A DNA stretch of 64,000 bases, from the NCBI GenBank assembly GCA_945643635.1, contig CALZFC010000268.1, positions 1,986,001 to 2,050,000 of the forward strand. The letters are read 5' to 3'. The stretch comes from Allodiplogaster sudhausi (Eukaryota; Nematoda; Chromadorea; Rhabditida; Diplogasteridae). The notes below the pieces were generated by a model. It saw only the letters and a program-made list of their open reading frames with translations. It did not search any database and was not told where the DNA came from. How positions within the stretch are numbered: the first letter of the stretch is position 1; the number at the start of each line of letters is the position of its first letter. The translations under genes and the position numbers were made by a program. Below are positions 12,171 through 22,250 of this stretch, piece after piece.

Positions 12171-12835
12171 GGTGTACATTCAAAGCAGACTGATTTCGGA
12201 TGAAAACCAAATGCAGAAATGAAAAAGGAAGAAAGTTTTTTTTTTATATATTTTTTTTAATTATCGTGAAAGCCCTTTTCAAGGTTCCTGGTGGATTCGT
12301 ACAAGGACTGCTCACTCTCATCGCTTCATACTGGCTGTTCGACCTCAAATTTCCGGCTGCAATTGCCCCGGCCCTCGGACTCCTCTCATACATGGTCGGA
12401 GTCACGAAGAACAACAAGCTGACGAATGATGCGGCGCGAATCTACAGGGAGCTCAATTTGGAGGAGTGAGCCACTTCTTTTGAATATTCGATATATTCTG
12501 AATATTTGATTCGTTTGTATGTTCTGTGCTATTCAAATCTTGTTTTTATTCTTTGTTTACTATTTACTAGACTCAATGCTTCTTGTGAATGTTTTGTGGC
12601 AAGTGGGAATTATCTCCTTTTTTTATATTTCTCGCCTGGAAGTTTCTGTGGATTTATTTCATTCTCATGATTATAGGTATTTCCTTGTTATAGGCATATA
12701 TTTTCTTACTTGTGCGATTTACTTGTAACAGGTATTGCTAGGTTTTTTTTATACTGTAAATGTTATTTCAGATTCGTTGGCGAATGAAATAATCACTCTG
12801 TTCCAAAGTGTTGAAATACAGCCAAGATATGTTAA

Positions 12836-13008
12836 GGCTGCGTGCTCCAGTTGCCGAAAAAAAATAAGTAGGTCAGATTTCGAGGGGAGGCCCAGTTGCC
12901 GATTTGGAAATGGGGGAGTAGCTCAGTTGCCGATTTGGAAAAGGGGGAGTAGCTCAGTTGCCGATTTGGAAAAATGGGAGAAGCTCAGTTGCCGATATAG
13001 ACGTAATC
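12836..13008. repeat. Left MULE terminal inverted repeat with 31-bp tandem units
   Basis: Three to four units of the form agttgccgatttggaaa followed by a G-rich gggggagtagctc. The units vary slightly and the outermost is partial. The same unit occurs inverted in five to six copies at the right end. Confidence 0.9.
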
Positions 13009-13196
13009 ATGCAGCTTGTAGAAAGATTTATTAATAACGCAGAACTGATTGTATATATACATATATTAATAGAAAGAGAGACATTCACAGAATGTAGATA
13101 TATTAATTGAAAGAGAGACATTCACAGAATACATATAGTTATATGAATAGAAAGAGGGCACAGGAAATCGGGAATTGAGTGCGACGGCGGGAATCT

Positions 13197-14235
13197 TCAG
13201 TGGTCCTTGCCAGTCGTATGCTTCTTGCCCATTTCGTCAAGATACGCAAGAATCTCGTACTTGCGGATGGGGACGCCAGTGTTGATTCGGTCCTTCAGGC
13301 TGCAGTGACAGAAGTTCAAAAGTGACAGAAGTACGCGAGCTTTTTGAAGGCAAGAGCCCAATGAAAATGGGAAATGTACAACCGTTGATGCTTGCGAGGA
13401 CGACGTAGAATTGTGGATTGACTCCTTGCTGCTCCAACGCTACAATATTCAAATGTATTATTTTCATTATGATAAAAGTGCACAACCAAAGTACAAACCC
13501 CGATACTTGAAGTTGCCGTCTGCAATGAATGACTCGGCATTGTAGTGCCGAACAAGCTTGAGCACCCGCTTCGATGCAAAGACAGTAGGCGCCCTTGCTG
13601 TAGACCGCAGCTGCTTCTTGACGTTTGTCTTCATCGATTCGATCATCCTGACCAGTGACAATCTTCTTCATAACGTTGGTGTAATGCTTGTGCGGTTGAA
13701 TCCGTTGGCCAGATGCAGTTCGCTAGCTGAGAGCTTGATTCTCAGCGTATCTTAAAGATTGCAAATTAAAAAGGTGTATTCAAATTATTACTCACGTTAT
13801 TCTGCGCTCACAGACGTGGCTGTACAGTTGTCGAGACATGAGAACGTTGCATATGTGAGGAGAGCACATCGGGTCGCTCATGAAGAATACGAAGTGATCG
13901 GTGACCAGTGGCGCAGTAGCGAAAACCTAGAATTTTGAACAATAATTATGTAATAAATAGCACTATTATTTACCTTCACAGTCGCTGGTGATCCCGATGG
14001 CACTGCTTTGGCGGCTCTCTCATGATTCGCGACGGTGGCACATCCAGTGCAGATGAATACGCAGTCAGACTTGTTCTGCCGGCGAAAGGTGAATGACATA
14101 CCGTAGTCGTCGTCGGGATTCGGGAGTCGGTAGACCAGCGCAGGGTGTTTGGCGCTCTACGCATTGATGAAATTAAAATAAGATCCAAACTATGAAGAGG
14201 GCCGTTGGGTTCTGGGAAGTGTTGGAGGTAGACAT
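13197..14235 (-). pseudogene. MULE transposase, short and interrupted
   Basis: Likely start at 14,235 (MSTSNTSQNPTALFI). The next exon reads HPALVYRLPNPDDDYGMSFT, then DCVFICTGCATVANHERAAK, a FLYWCH-like cysteine region as found upstream of MULE transposases. An exon at about 13,929-13,798 reads DHFVFFMSDPMCSPHICNVL. Around 13,650-13,500 the frame changes: one frame has PHKHYTNVMKK, the next VLKLVRHYNAESFIADGNFK. The block at 13,440-13,310 reads NPQFYVVLASINGCTFPIFI then GLLPSK, corresponding to the 'F..Dgtfk...f..ly.I.g......P..y.Ll..K' core of the MULE transposase domain. The C-terminal block (IRKYEILAYLDEMGKKH) stops at 13,197. The rest of the DDE domain is missing or very short, so the protein is probably inactive. 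Confidence 0.75.
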
Positions 14236-14329
14236 GGGAGATGAGCTTGTTGTAAGACTTGAGAATGTGACTGCAGGAAGTACAACTGACCTTTCAATCG
14301 GTCACATAGGAGAGGAGCAGAAATCCTCT

Positions 14330-14620
14330 CTTTCTTATTACTCTCTAGGTTTTACATATTCCATGTGACACGAGCTTCTTTTTTTTCTTCTTGTCTCCTA
14401 ATAATTAACGTTCTTTTTTACTGGCATAATTTCACGCTTCATTTAGCATACCCTGGTGCTTTACAGCCAGAGGGTCCCTCTCATTTCTTATTACTCTCTC
14501 GATTATACATGTTCCATGTGGCATGAGCTTCTCTTTTTCTTCTTGTCTCCTAATAATTAACTTTCTTTTTTACTGGCATAATTTCACACTCCATTTCCAT
14601 ATGCCGGTGCATGCCACTTG
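14330..14620. repeat. Direct tandem duplication inside the MULE
   Basis: A unit of about 145 bp beginning ttattactctct and containing 'cttgtctcctaataattaa' and 'tttactggcataatttcac' occurs twice in tandem (about 14,335-14,480 and 14,488-14,620). It lies between the transposase start and the right terminal repeat, so it may be the internal non-coding part of the element. Confidence 0.8.
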
Positions 14621-14792
14621 TTCTGACCTTGTAGCTAGAGAACCACATTCACTCATTTTCTCTGCGTCTTTTTCTCCAAGCAGAAGTATATGTACATATA
14701 TGCAACAAAAAAAAAAGTTCGAAAAATTATCACCGTTTCAAATCAAAAGTGGAAGAAATATCATTGGAAGAACATCCTTGCCTTGCTCATAA

Positions 14793-14999
14793 TGGATCGG
14801 CAACTGAGCTTCTCCCATTTTTCCAAATCGGCAACTGAGCTTCTCCCATTTTTCCAAATCGGCAACTGAGCTACTCCCTCTTTTCCAAATCGGCAACTGA
14901 GCTACTCCCTCTTTTCCAAATCGGCAACTGAGCTACTCCCCCTTTTCCAAATCGGCAACTGGGCCTCATGCGGCCAATCGGCAACTGGAGCACGCAGCC
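14793..14999. repeat. Right MULE terminal inverted repeat with 31-bp tandem units
   Basis: Five full units of aaatcggcaactgagct plus a C-rich actcccnctttt spacer, then 'caatcggcaactggagcac' at the end. It is the inverse of the left array but with more units. Confidence 0.9.
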
Positions 15000-15104
15000 A
15001 TATGTTAAGATACCAACATTGAAATCGATTGACAGTTGAATGAATCAATGGTGAAAGAGACTAACAATAAGATTTTTTGCGACCTCTCACCACCTCTTGT
15101 TTCT

Positions 15105-15241
15105 CTCAATCCCTCTTCCTCGTTCTCTCTCGCTCCCTCTTTCTCTCTATCTCCCTTCTGCTCTCTCTCTCTCTCTCTCTCACTCTCTCTCTCTTTCTCT
15201 GTCTCTCTCTCTCTATTTCTAGCTCTCTCACTCTCTCCTCC

Positions 15242-15275
<34 letters not shown>

Positions 15276-15290
15276 TTCTACTTCCAGATC
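15105..15290. repeat. CT-rich microsatellite tract
   Basis: About 185 bases of (CT)n mixed with ccct and tttct. Translated frames give only Ser-Leu repeats and are not genes. Confidence 0.95.
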
Positions 15291-15459
15291 CCAACGAGAC
15301 TTCTCAGCGACATCGGAAAATCACAGGTCAGTTCTATGCACTTTTGTAATATTTATAATTAGGTTTTGTTCATATTCTATTATAATAAGTATTTTATTTG
15401 ATAAATATACATAAAAACAACATACATAAAATTCTATCCGCCTGGCCGAAAAAATGAGA

Positions 15460-15600
15460 GACGTAACTTTTTGCATCGACGTATAAGTTACGCCCCACAT
15501 ATCTTGCGCGATTGATCACGCAGACGTCGGCGACGCGAGAACGTAACTTTTTTTCATGCACATAAGTTACGCCCCACATATCTTGTGGGTATGCACTTTG
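15460..15600. repeat. Two tandem hairpin units related to 1,290-1,575
   Basis: Two copies of a unit of about 80 bp, each with gacgtaactttt or gaacgtaactttt followed by 'ataagttacgccccacatat'. Each has an internal inverted pair (cgtaactt/aagttacg). Nothing coding. Confidence 0.6.
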
Positions 15601-15689
15601 TAAGCAACGTCCAGAAAAAAATATCAAGCCAATTAAGCGATTTCGTAACTGGCAAAAAGTGCATTTCGTTAACGTTTGAAATTTAGGTT

Positions 15690-16582
15690 AACTCGTCGAA
15701 TTCGATCAGACTTCTTCATCGTGTGAAACGCGAGGGGAAGACGCGAGCATTGAGTCCAACGCAAAGTCCCAGGGGCACGCCGGGAATGAGACCACTTCCA
15801 CCAAAACCAAGCCCTCCAAGAACACCGAACTCCTCACCAACAAGACAGCGACAGCAGAGTCAATCTCCACAACTGTTAAGACCACCCCGTCGACGACTCG
15901 CCTCGTCACTACCACTGTGGCCCCAGAGTCCCCACAACGCCGTCCACCAGCAATACCACCTCCACCACCATCGGAACCACCCCACTTAACACCACTTAAG
16001 CACCAATTTCGACTCCGACACCGACTCTGCCGTCGACTACATCGACTGAAGGAGCACCGAATCCTCCTTCGCCTCCGGCACCGACCAATCCTTCGACTCC
16101 GTAGACTCCGGCACCGACCGCCCCGAGCAGTTCGACCAGCATGTCCACGTCTACGAGCAAACCCGTCGAAGCAACCACGTACGACCAAGTAATTTCCTGC
16201 TAATTTTAAGGAGCAAATAAGATAGCAAATGAGAGAACAAAATCTTAAAGAAGTAAATTCGGGTGATAACCTACATATGTTCTCTAACCTTAAGTAGGTA
16301 AGTGCCGGAAGGCTCCTTTAAAACAACTTTCTCACACTTCAGATCAACTGAGCAGGACCCTACGACACCGGAAGATAATGATAGCGGCATGGTTGGATCA
16401 CTAAATGTGCTTTTTTCATTTCTCTAAGCTCCGCCCACCCGTCTACACCCGAGAATTCAGCTCGTGATTGGGATCGCCATCGTGGGAATCATCGTGTTCC
16501 TCGTGGTCATTGCTGTCATTATCTTCTTCATCATGCGCCGCCAGCGGCAGCGGGAGCAGAAGCGATCGTCAACATAGACTCT
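15690..16582 (+). pseudogene. Mucin-like single-pass membrane protein, degenerate
   Basis: An exon ending at 16,188 encodes a Thr/Ser/Pro-rich ectodomain (NETTSTKTKPSKNTELLTNK, then TTPSTSNTTSTTIGTTPLNT and STPTPTLPSTTSTEG). Reading it through needs one frame change near 15,930 and crosses a TAA near 16,000 and a TAG near 16,102, so the copy looks broken. After an intron the exon from about 16,424 encodes a single transmembrane helix and basic end: LVIGIAIVGIIVFLVVIAVI, then IFFIMRRQRQREQKRSST and a stop at 16,580. A separate tail exon follows at 16,754. The layout of O-glycan-type ectodomain, one helix and short basic tail matches the minus-strand genes at 31.8-33.0 and 61.2-62.2 kb. Function unknown. 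Confidence 0.55.
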
Positions 16583-16747
16583 TTTTCATAAATTTACATA
16601 TATTTGAGCAGTTTAAGATTCAAAGTATTCGATTCAATATATTTTATATACAATATAACAATAAGTGTTGTGTAATAGGCAGACTTAGAAGACATTCCCG
16701 GTCAATTTTAATTTCGCGCAGAACAAGAATTCAAAATCAAGTTCAAA

Positions 16748-16867
16748 ATGCAGGCGCTGAAGCGCGTGAACAAGAAGATCGACACCGTCATCTCGTCGGT
16801 GGGCGACGAGCAGTCAAAGGAGAAAAAGACACCCAAGAAGTCGCGTGCTCAGAAGAAGGCGGCCTGA
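16748..16867 (+). CDS. Cytoplasmic-tail exon of the membrane family (39-aa ORF)
   Basis: The reading is MQALKRVNKKIDTVISSVGD, then EQSKEKKTPKKSRAQKKAA and a stop. The ATG is directly followed by CAG, so the same bases can be a splice acceptor (atgCAG|GCGCTG) starting an exon at 16,754. In favour of the exon view, the last exon of the membrane genes at 31.8 and 61.2 kb encodes VGQQIDPIMSAVG and a basic end, clearly related. It is therefore read as the C-terminal tail of a single-pass protein, not a free peptide, though an independent 39-aa protein cannot be excluded. Copies: 20,078-20,197, 53,465-53,584 and a broken one at 49,436-49,545. Confidence 0.5.
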   Translation: MQALKRVNKKIDTVISSVGDEQSKEKKTPKKSRAQKKAA

Positions 16868-16879
16868 ACCTTGTCCAAG

Positions 16880-17700
16880 GGAATCGGATAAAGCACACTC
16901 ACAAATACAAACACACACAAACACATCTCTTTCTCCTAGATGAACACGATGCTGAAACTGACAAATTAATAGTGTTAGATACAGTACATGGGTGTGAAGC
17001 TATATGACTTTTGATTGGTTCAATAATATTTCTTCGATGAAACGATTGTACAGAATCAAAGAAAGTTTAGTTTGAAGAAAATGCCACCCTTTGGTAGCTG
17101 AAAATAAATAAGGGGAAAATAACTCTGATCGCCTTCTGAATTTGCGCGTATGCACGAAATGTGAACTCTCACAAATATATGCGAAGCAATTTATTCATTG
17201 CTATCCGGGACGGACAATTAAATCTTTCATAAAGGCATGCTTATGCTAGAAAAAATTAGTGGAGAAAGCATGGTACAAAAAAAACAAGATGAGAGAAAGA
17301 AAGGAGTATCGCCCCTGACAAGTTCAGAGCACGAAGAAAAGTAGTGAATTGGTGGAAAGTAAGCGGGGGAAGGATCATGACTTCGCTAAGTAGTTCAAGG
17401 AGGGCTAGAGAAACGCATGTGTGCTCCCTCGGACAGCAGGGGAAGCAGGGATGGGCTTTCGTTTGTCTCTCCACTTGCTAATATGGAGGCATTGTTACAG
17501 AATTCGAGCAAAATCATATATACATGATCAAGCAAGGATCGAAGGCCGCAAGCGAGCAGAGGACGGCAGAGAAGACGAAGCGCTTATTGCTTGCGCGAAA
17601 ATCATCGTGGATGTCTGAATGGTTCAAGACTGTTTCTAACATTGTAAATATAACTGAAATTAACCTAATGGAGCGTTTCGTGCTGCGCAAGATATTTTTT
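16880..17700. repeat. Segment inverted relative to 52,640-53,460
   Basis: Shared inverted landmarks include 'gattggttcaataatattt', the run around 'gcgaagcaatttattca' and the 'gcgagcagaggacggcagag' stretch near 17,555 (reverse complement at about 52,790). The segment joins the tail exon to the 3' end of a secreted-family copy in both places. No other gene is visible in it. Confidence 0.75.
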
Positions 17701-17776
17701 TTATATGTGGATACGGCAAATTAAAAAAATGAAGAACAAGAAAATGTGAATGAAAACCTTGTGTAGTGGTAGTGAT

Positions 17777-18558
17777 TCACGTACTCGGCCGAATGAAGAT
17801 CTCTGCATGCGTCAGGTCCATGCAGCAGCGTGATTGCATACTGTTGACGATAGTTAGTCCATTGCCAATATAGAGGGTTGCGTATTACGTATATTAGAGG
17901 AAGGGGTATTATTTTTCAACGTGGTTGACTAAAAGATTGATAACAACATTTTATTCTTTTAAAAAAGAGATTTATACCTCGGCTTCAATCGAATCACCGA
18001 AATATCCGTTGAATGAATTTGCAATCAGTTCATTGGGGGGGGAGCATCCTATGCCTTCAGGATCCATTCGAGAAACGTCTCGAGCCGAGGTATTAGACTG
18101 TTAGGGGGGCACTTTTCTAGGGGGGGGGGGTTCTATTAGAGAGAAGTGTGCTATTTTTCAATGGAATTTTAAAAAGGGGAGGGGGGTACTATTAGATGGG
18201 GCGTCTAATAGATGGAGGGGTACTAATAGAGAAAATACGGTAAGTGCGAATCTATTTCCCAATATCAAAATATTAATGCAGAAAATTTTTTTTAAAAAAA
18301 TTAAAATAAAATCAAGGCTTTTTTTCAATGCTTCATACATTGTACAACGTCCCGTTGATTGTTATGTCTCTAAATCCCAAGGTGGACATGTGGGCATCAT
18401 AGTTGATCGACAGCGCCCCTCCAATATGAATTGCTGAAAAATTTGCATTAATTCATGACGATTATCAATGAATATAAAGAAGTTTTGTTCACTTATGACT
18501 AACCCATCAAGACAATGGTGAAGGAGACCAGGGCGACGAACGGATTCCAGAACATCAT
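17777..18558 (-). pseudogene. Secreted two-module family copy with central exons deleted
   Basis: Exon 1 (18,558-18,504) is a signal peptide, [19 protein letters not shown]. Exon 2 (18,433-18,339) reads AIHIGGALSINYDAHMSTLG then FRDITINGTLYN. In the following intron sits a MITE at the same site as in the copy at 48.2 kb, but its far end is missing. The sequence jumps directly to the last exon (about 17,860-17,777), which carries the family ending CCMDLTHAEIFIRPST. The exons equivalent to 3, 4, 5 and most of 6 are gone, so one deletion removed most of the protein. Confidence 0.8.
17895..18240. mobile_element. TA-flanked MITE, one end deleted
   Basis: The right end 'aatagagaaaatacgg' followed by TA (18,241-18,242) is intact. 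The interior (ggatccattcgagaaacg, runs of G) matches the copies at 35.1 and 48.5 kb. The left terminus is absent because of the deletion that also removed exons of the host pseudogene. Confidence 0.75.
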
Positions 18559-18589
18559 TCTGACTCGATCAACAATGCATAAAACGGAA

Positions 18590-18734
<145 letters not shown>

Positions 18735-18739
18735 CCGAA

Positions 18740-20060
18740 CAAACAAACGTACAAAGCCACAAAGCGCAATTACATTATTTCTTTTATGCAATGAAAAAGG
18801 GCGGGCACTGACAAAGAACGTCAGGAGAGAAAAGAGGAGAAATTATTCAGAGCATTAAGCAAATAAATACAGTGACTAACATTTTCGTCCATTTCTTCTC
18901 ATTTCGCTAAACCTTTCCATCATTTCTGATTAATCGACATGGCATATGAAGCTAAAATGCTCAGAAATGCCATATTGTCTAATAAAAGCTTGCGGCACCG
19001 CATTGTTTTTTTCTTCTAATTTAAACGAAATGATCTCCTAATTTATTATTCTCGGCTTGGGTTGACACAAAATAATGATCAACTAAATTTGAAAATATTA
19101 AAATGAAAATTTAAAGCAAACGCTGATTCCTTCTTATCAAATGACTAAATTGAACTATTAATTTTTGTTTTTACGCAAACAAATTGTTTGATTACAAGCA
19201 ACAACCATTTCTTGATGCACTGAGATTTGAAATATGAAAAATTTCGTTAAAACAAATTGTTTGACCTATCAAACAAATGAAACACGGAGGAATACGCGAA
19301 TCTCACACTTTTTGACTCGTTGGCTGTGGATGACCGTAACGAAATTAGGGTGACTGAAGTAATTTTTATCTTTTTGTGATTACGCTTGTCCTCACTTTAA
19401 TGTTTTATCGTTCCCTTTTGTGTTGCTTCGGCACAATATTTCAGCTTTCAGATGGGTACAGTTGTTCTTTAAATCAGCAAGATCAGAAGTTCTTGTATTT
19501 GTCGTGCAAAGTACGATAAATTGAAAAAAAATCGAATAAAGCGCTAAAAGTACTGCGAAACTTTTTTCATGTTCAAGAACAGCGTTCTTGCTCTTTTAAT
19601 CATAAATCTTAGCGACTTTTTTCAGTCGAAGTCCGTTTATTCCTTCCAGACAGAGTTCTGCATTATAGTTGAGAAAATATTAGCGATTACTAATGAACAT
19701 TCTTCAATACTGACAATGAGCTTGGCGGAAGTTTTTTCTATTATCTCTAAAATTGGCAGATGAATCAGTTGGAAGGAAAACAGAAAAGGAAAGGTTGTGA
19801 ATCATTTTCTTTAGAACATTCGATGAGTAAATAGGTGGGCGCTTGTTATTTCCCCATTTCCTGATTTAAATTCTCTTCGGCAATACGCTAAAAAAATTGC
19901 TTCCAACTTTTCAGACGTAATAATTCACGAAGTTTTGTCACCAGTAGCTTAAGGAGCGTCTGATCTTTTAGGTTTTTCACAGGATCTCAGATAGTACGAG
20001 TGTAATAGGCAGACTTTCATGACATTTCCGGTCAATTTTAATTTCGCGCCGCACAAGAAT
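18740..20060 (-). promoter_or_regulatory. Duplicated upstream region of the secreted-family gene
   Basis: This 1.3-kb block lies 5' of the copy at 18,558. It reappears in the opposite orientation at 46,780-48,110 and 49,570-50,860, each time 5' of a secreted-family copy. Shared words include 'gacatggcatatgaagctaa', 'acactttttgactcgttggc' and 'gtaatttttatctttttgtg' or close variants. It contains no convincing ORF. Conservation may simply reflect recent duplication, but it marks where promoter elements must lie. Confidence 0.6.
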
Positions 20061-20077
20061 TCAAAATCAAATTGAAA

Positions 20078-20197
20078 ATGCAGGCGCTGAAGCGCGTGAA
20101 CAAGAAGATCGACACCGTCATCTCGTCGGTGGGCGACGAGCAGTCAAAGGAGAAAAAGACACCCAAGAAGTCGCGTGCTCAGAAGAAGTCGGCCTGA
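20078..20197 (+). CDS. Second copy of the membrane-family tail exon
   Basis: Same reading as at 16,748 except KSA instead of KAA at the end. The upstream 'gtcaattttaatttcgcgc' and the 'caaaatcaaattgaaaatg' run before the CAG are also conserved. No transmembrane exon precedes it: the sequence upstream is the divergent promoter block of the secreted copy. It is therefore an orphan exon, or a very small gene, left by duplication. Confidence 0.4.
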   Translation: MQALKRVNKKIDTVISSVGDEQSKEKKTPKKSRAQKKSA

Positions 20198-20771
20198 ACA
20201 TTGTCCAAGAGAATCGGATAAAGCACACTCGCAAACACAAATACACAAACACACAAACACATATCTTTCTCCTCCATGAACACGATGCTGAACATTGAGG
20301 GTGTGAAGTTATATGACTTTTGATTGGTTCAATAATATTTCTTCGATGAAACGATTGGGCAGAATGAAAGAAAGCTTACATTAGTTTGAAGGAAATACCA
20401 TCGTTAGATAGCTGAAAATAAATAAAGAAAAAACCTGTAAAATAACACTGATCCCCAATGTATTCCTTCTGAATTTGCACGAAATGTGAACTTTCACGAA
20501 ATGCAATATACGACGCAATTTATTCATAGCTATCCGCCACATACAGGGTTTGAAATATCGACCAAAATTAGGATGGAAAATTATGGAAGCAACTGGCATG
20601 CAAAGATCAAGCTAGACAAGAATCTATAGCGATAAAGTTATTGTCTTGATGGGAATTATCTATGAATGAACTTGAGATTTAATATTCGAATGGCAAGAGC
20701 AAAAACAACATTTTAATGGGAACACTGGAGAGCTGAAAAAGTTGGGAGCGTGGGAACTAAGTGGGCGGAGC

Positions 20772-22198
20772 TTACGCAATGCCGAGATACTTCTTGGCGG
20801 CGGCGATGCTCTCGTCGGTCGTCTGCAACTTCATCGCCTCCGCCTCAGCGCGGATCTCCTTGTATAAGTCGGTCGTCCTGGAAAAAGAGATACAGGTATT
20901 GGGGAAAGCTTAGAAAGTTACATCAGGAGCAATTTATAATATTACTCTTAAGGGAACCAACAATCATGAATTCACGTCTTTTTGCCTGACAAAGGCGAGA
21001 GAACATTTGATTTAGACAGGCGCTACTATAATATGTAGTCGGAAAACTTCAAACATATTACGGTTGTTGCGGACTCCTTTAAGGGCATACATAGGCTGGA
21101 TTATTGCCGTCTATTTCGAGCAGATTTTGCCTGTTCTTTATGTTGCCAACAAGTAATGTAAAACATGGAAACCCACAGATATCGCTCGCCGAAGCTGTTG
21201 ATGTTCGTGACGATGAGCTTGCCGGCGTTCTCTGGACGCTTTGCGAGCTGTAATGAGTTAATCTTTTTCTTTTCATTTCTTGCTTATGGTTAGCATTCCT
21301 TTGCTTCCTCAGCTTCAGGTAGTTGTCCTAACACTTTTGTGAGGATGTATACAAAGGGGCCGTGTTTTATGTATATTGCAAAAGGTCTCGATAAAACTTT
21401 AAACTTATAGCGTACGGTAGCAGCGAAAATTTCCAGATATATTTTATTCTCAAACCTCCACAGCGGCGCAGACGTTGGCGCCCGAGCTGATTCCGCCGAG
21501 GATCGACTCCTCGGACGCGAGACGCCGCGCCATTGCAATCGCGTCGTCCGAGTGAACGCGAAGCGCCTCCGAGAAGAGCGAGCGGTCCAGGATGTCAGGG
21601 ATGAACCCGGTGCCCATGCCTAGAATACGATGGGCTATCCGCATGCAAAAACCCCAGAATTTTTGGAATTTAGGGTTTCTGACACTGCCATAGTAAGAAG
21701 AGAAGCTAACAGCCCGCGTGTATCGGACCCAACAAATATATAGTGCATAGAGAAGTTCGAGGCAGGGTCAAGTTGAAAATCTCTTGGCACAGGCAGTTTA
21801 TCTGCGACATTTCGAAACACCGGTAAACATTGTGTGTAAGGGGTGACGCAATTAGCGAATATGGCTTGAATTGCCAGAATGTACAAAAAAAATCACCCTG
21901 AATCTTGTGTGGCGAGTGCGTGAGGCCGCTGATGACTGAAGACTCGTATGGCTCGACCGGGTAGATCTCGACCTTAAAATGGATTACGTTATTTATGTTG
22001 GCAGAGTCGTCGGGAAGAGAACGGTAATCGTGAAGGATTATGGTTTTCGTGGTGGGACCTCTTTTTGAACTTTGAAAGTATAAATAACCTCAGGCTTGTG
22101 CTCACGGAGATAGCGGCCGACGCCAGAGAGAGTGCCACCCGAGCCGACGCCGAAGCAGACAATGTCCACCTGGAAGAGAGGTGGAAAATAGAGAGAGG

Positions 22199-22250
<52 letters not shown>

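Larger units (their letters stand above)
8010..12470 (+). pseudogene. SAMD3-like transposon-associated gene, interrupted
   Basis: Downstream of and on the same strand as the preceding gene lie exon-like blocks that together resemble the C-terminal part of the multicopy SAMD3-like proteins of animals. Supported blocks: about 9,852-10,040 (LSDLMTEKKGTVILHNLRNV); 10,095-10,167 (FHPEAVEIRRFALHLFEDFP); 10,261-10,418 (MKRDGLYAPRVYTRPTKYPE); 11,685 onward (SLLVLLCLLQLFSKAKYRQL); 11,899-12,023 (QPVLVAYGDSK ... FSVVIENLDIT); and the final exon 12,284-12,470 (GGFVQGLLTLIASYWLFDLK ... LLSYMVGVTKN ... RELNLEE, stop). The last two correspond to the 'fvLVvGd...f.ViVd...ALdlLFk.yyVFn..YP' pattern of the family. 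An in-frame TAG near 10,293 and a one-base frame change near 11,985 suggest decay. Earlier exons (8.0-9.6 kb) are uncertain. Confidence 0.5.
12836..14999. mobile_element. Mutator-like element (MULE) with 9-bp target site duplication
   Basis: The 2,164-bp element starts ggctgcgtgctccagttgcc and ends with the exact inverse. It is flanked by the direct repeat ATATGTTAA at 12,827-12,835 and 15,000-15,008, a 9-bp duplication typical of MULEs. Both terminal inverted repeats are long and made of 31-bp tandem units. Inside lies a minus-strand transposase gene with MULE-type sequence. From family knowledge, MULEs move by cut-and-paste with a DDE transposase and 8-11-bp duplications. The transposase is short and interrupted, so this copy is probably no longer autonomous. 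Confidence 0.9.

Noticed and set aside
12836..14999. The tandem 31-bp units considered as a CRISPR-like array
   Set aside because: Units are contiguous with variable short spacers, occur inverted at both element ends and lie within target duplications of a MULE in a eukaryotic genome.
15036..15362. Open frames of about 90-108 codons rich in Ser and Leu
   Set aside because: They are translations of CT microsatellites; the same occurs at 25.0-26.1, 27.0-27.2, 62.9-63.2 and 63.6-63.9 kb. No conserved sequence beyond the repeat.
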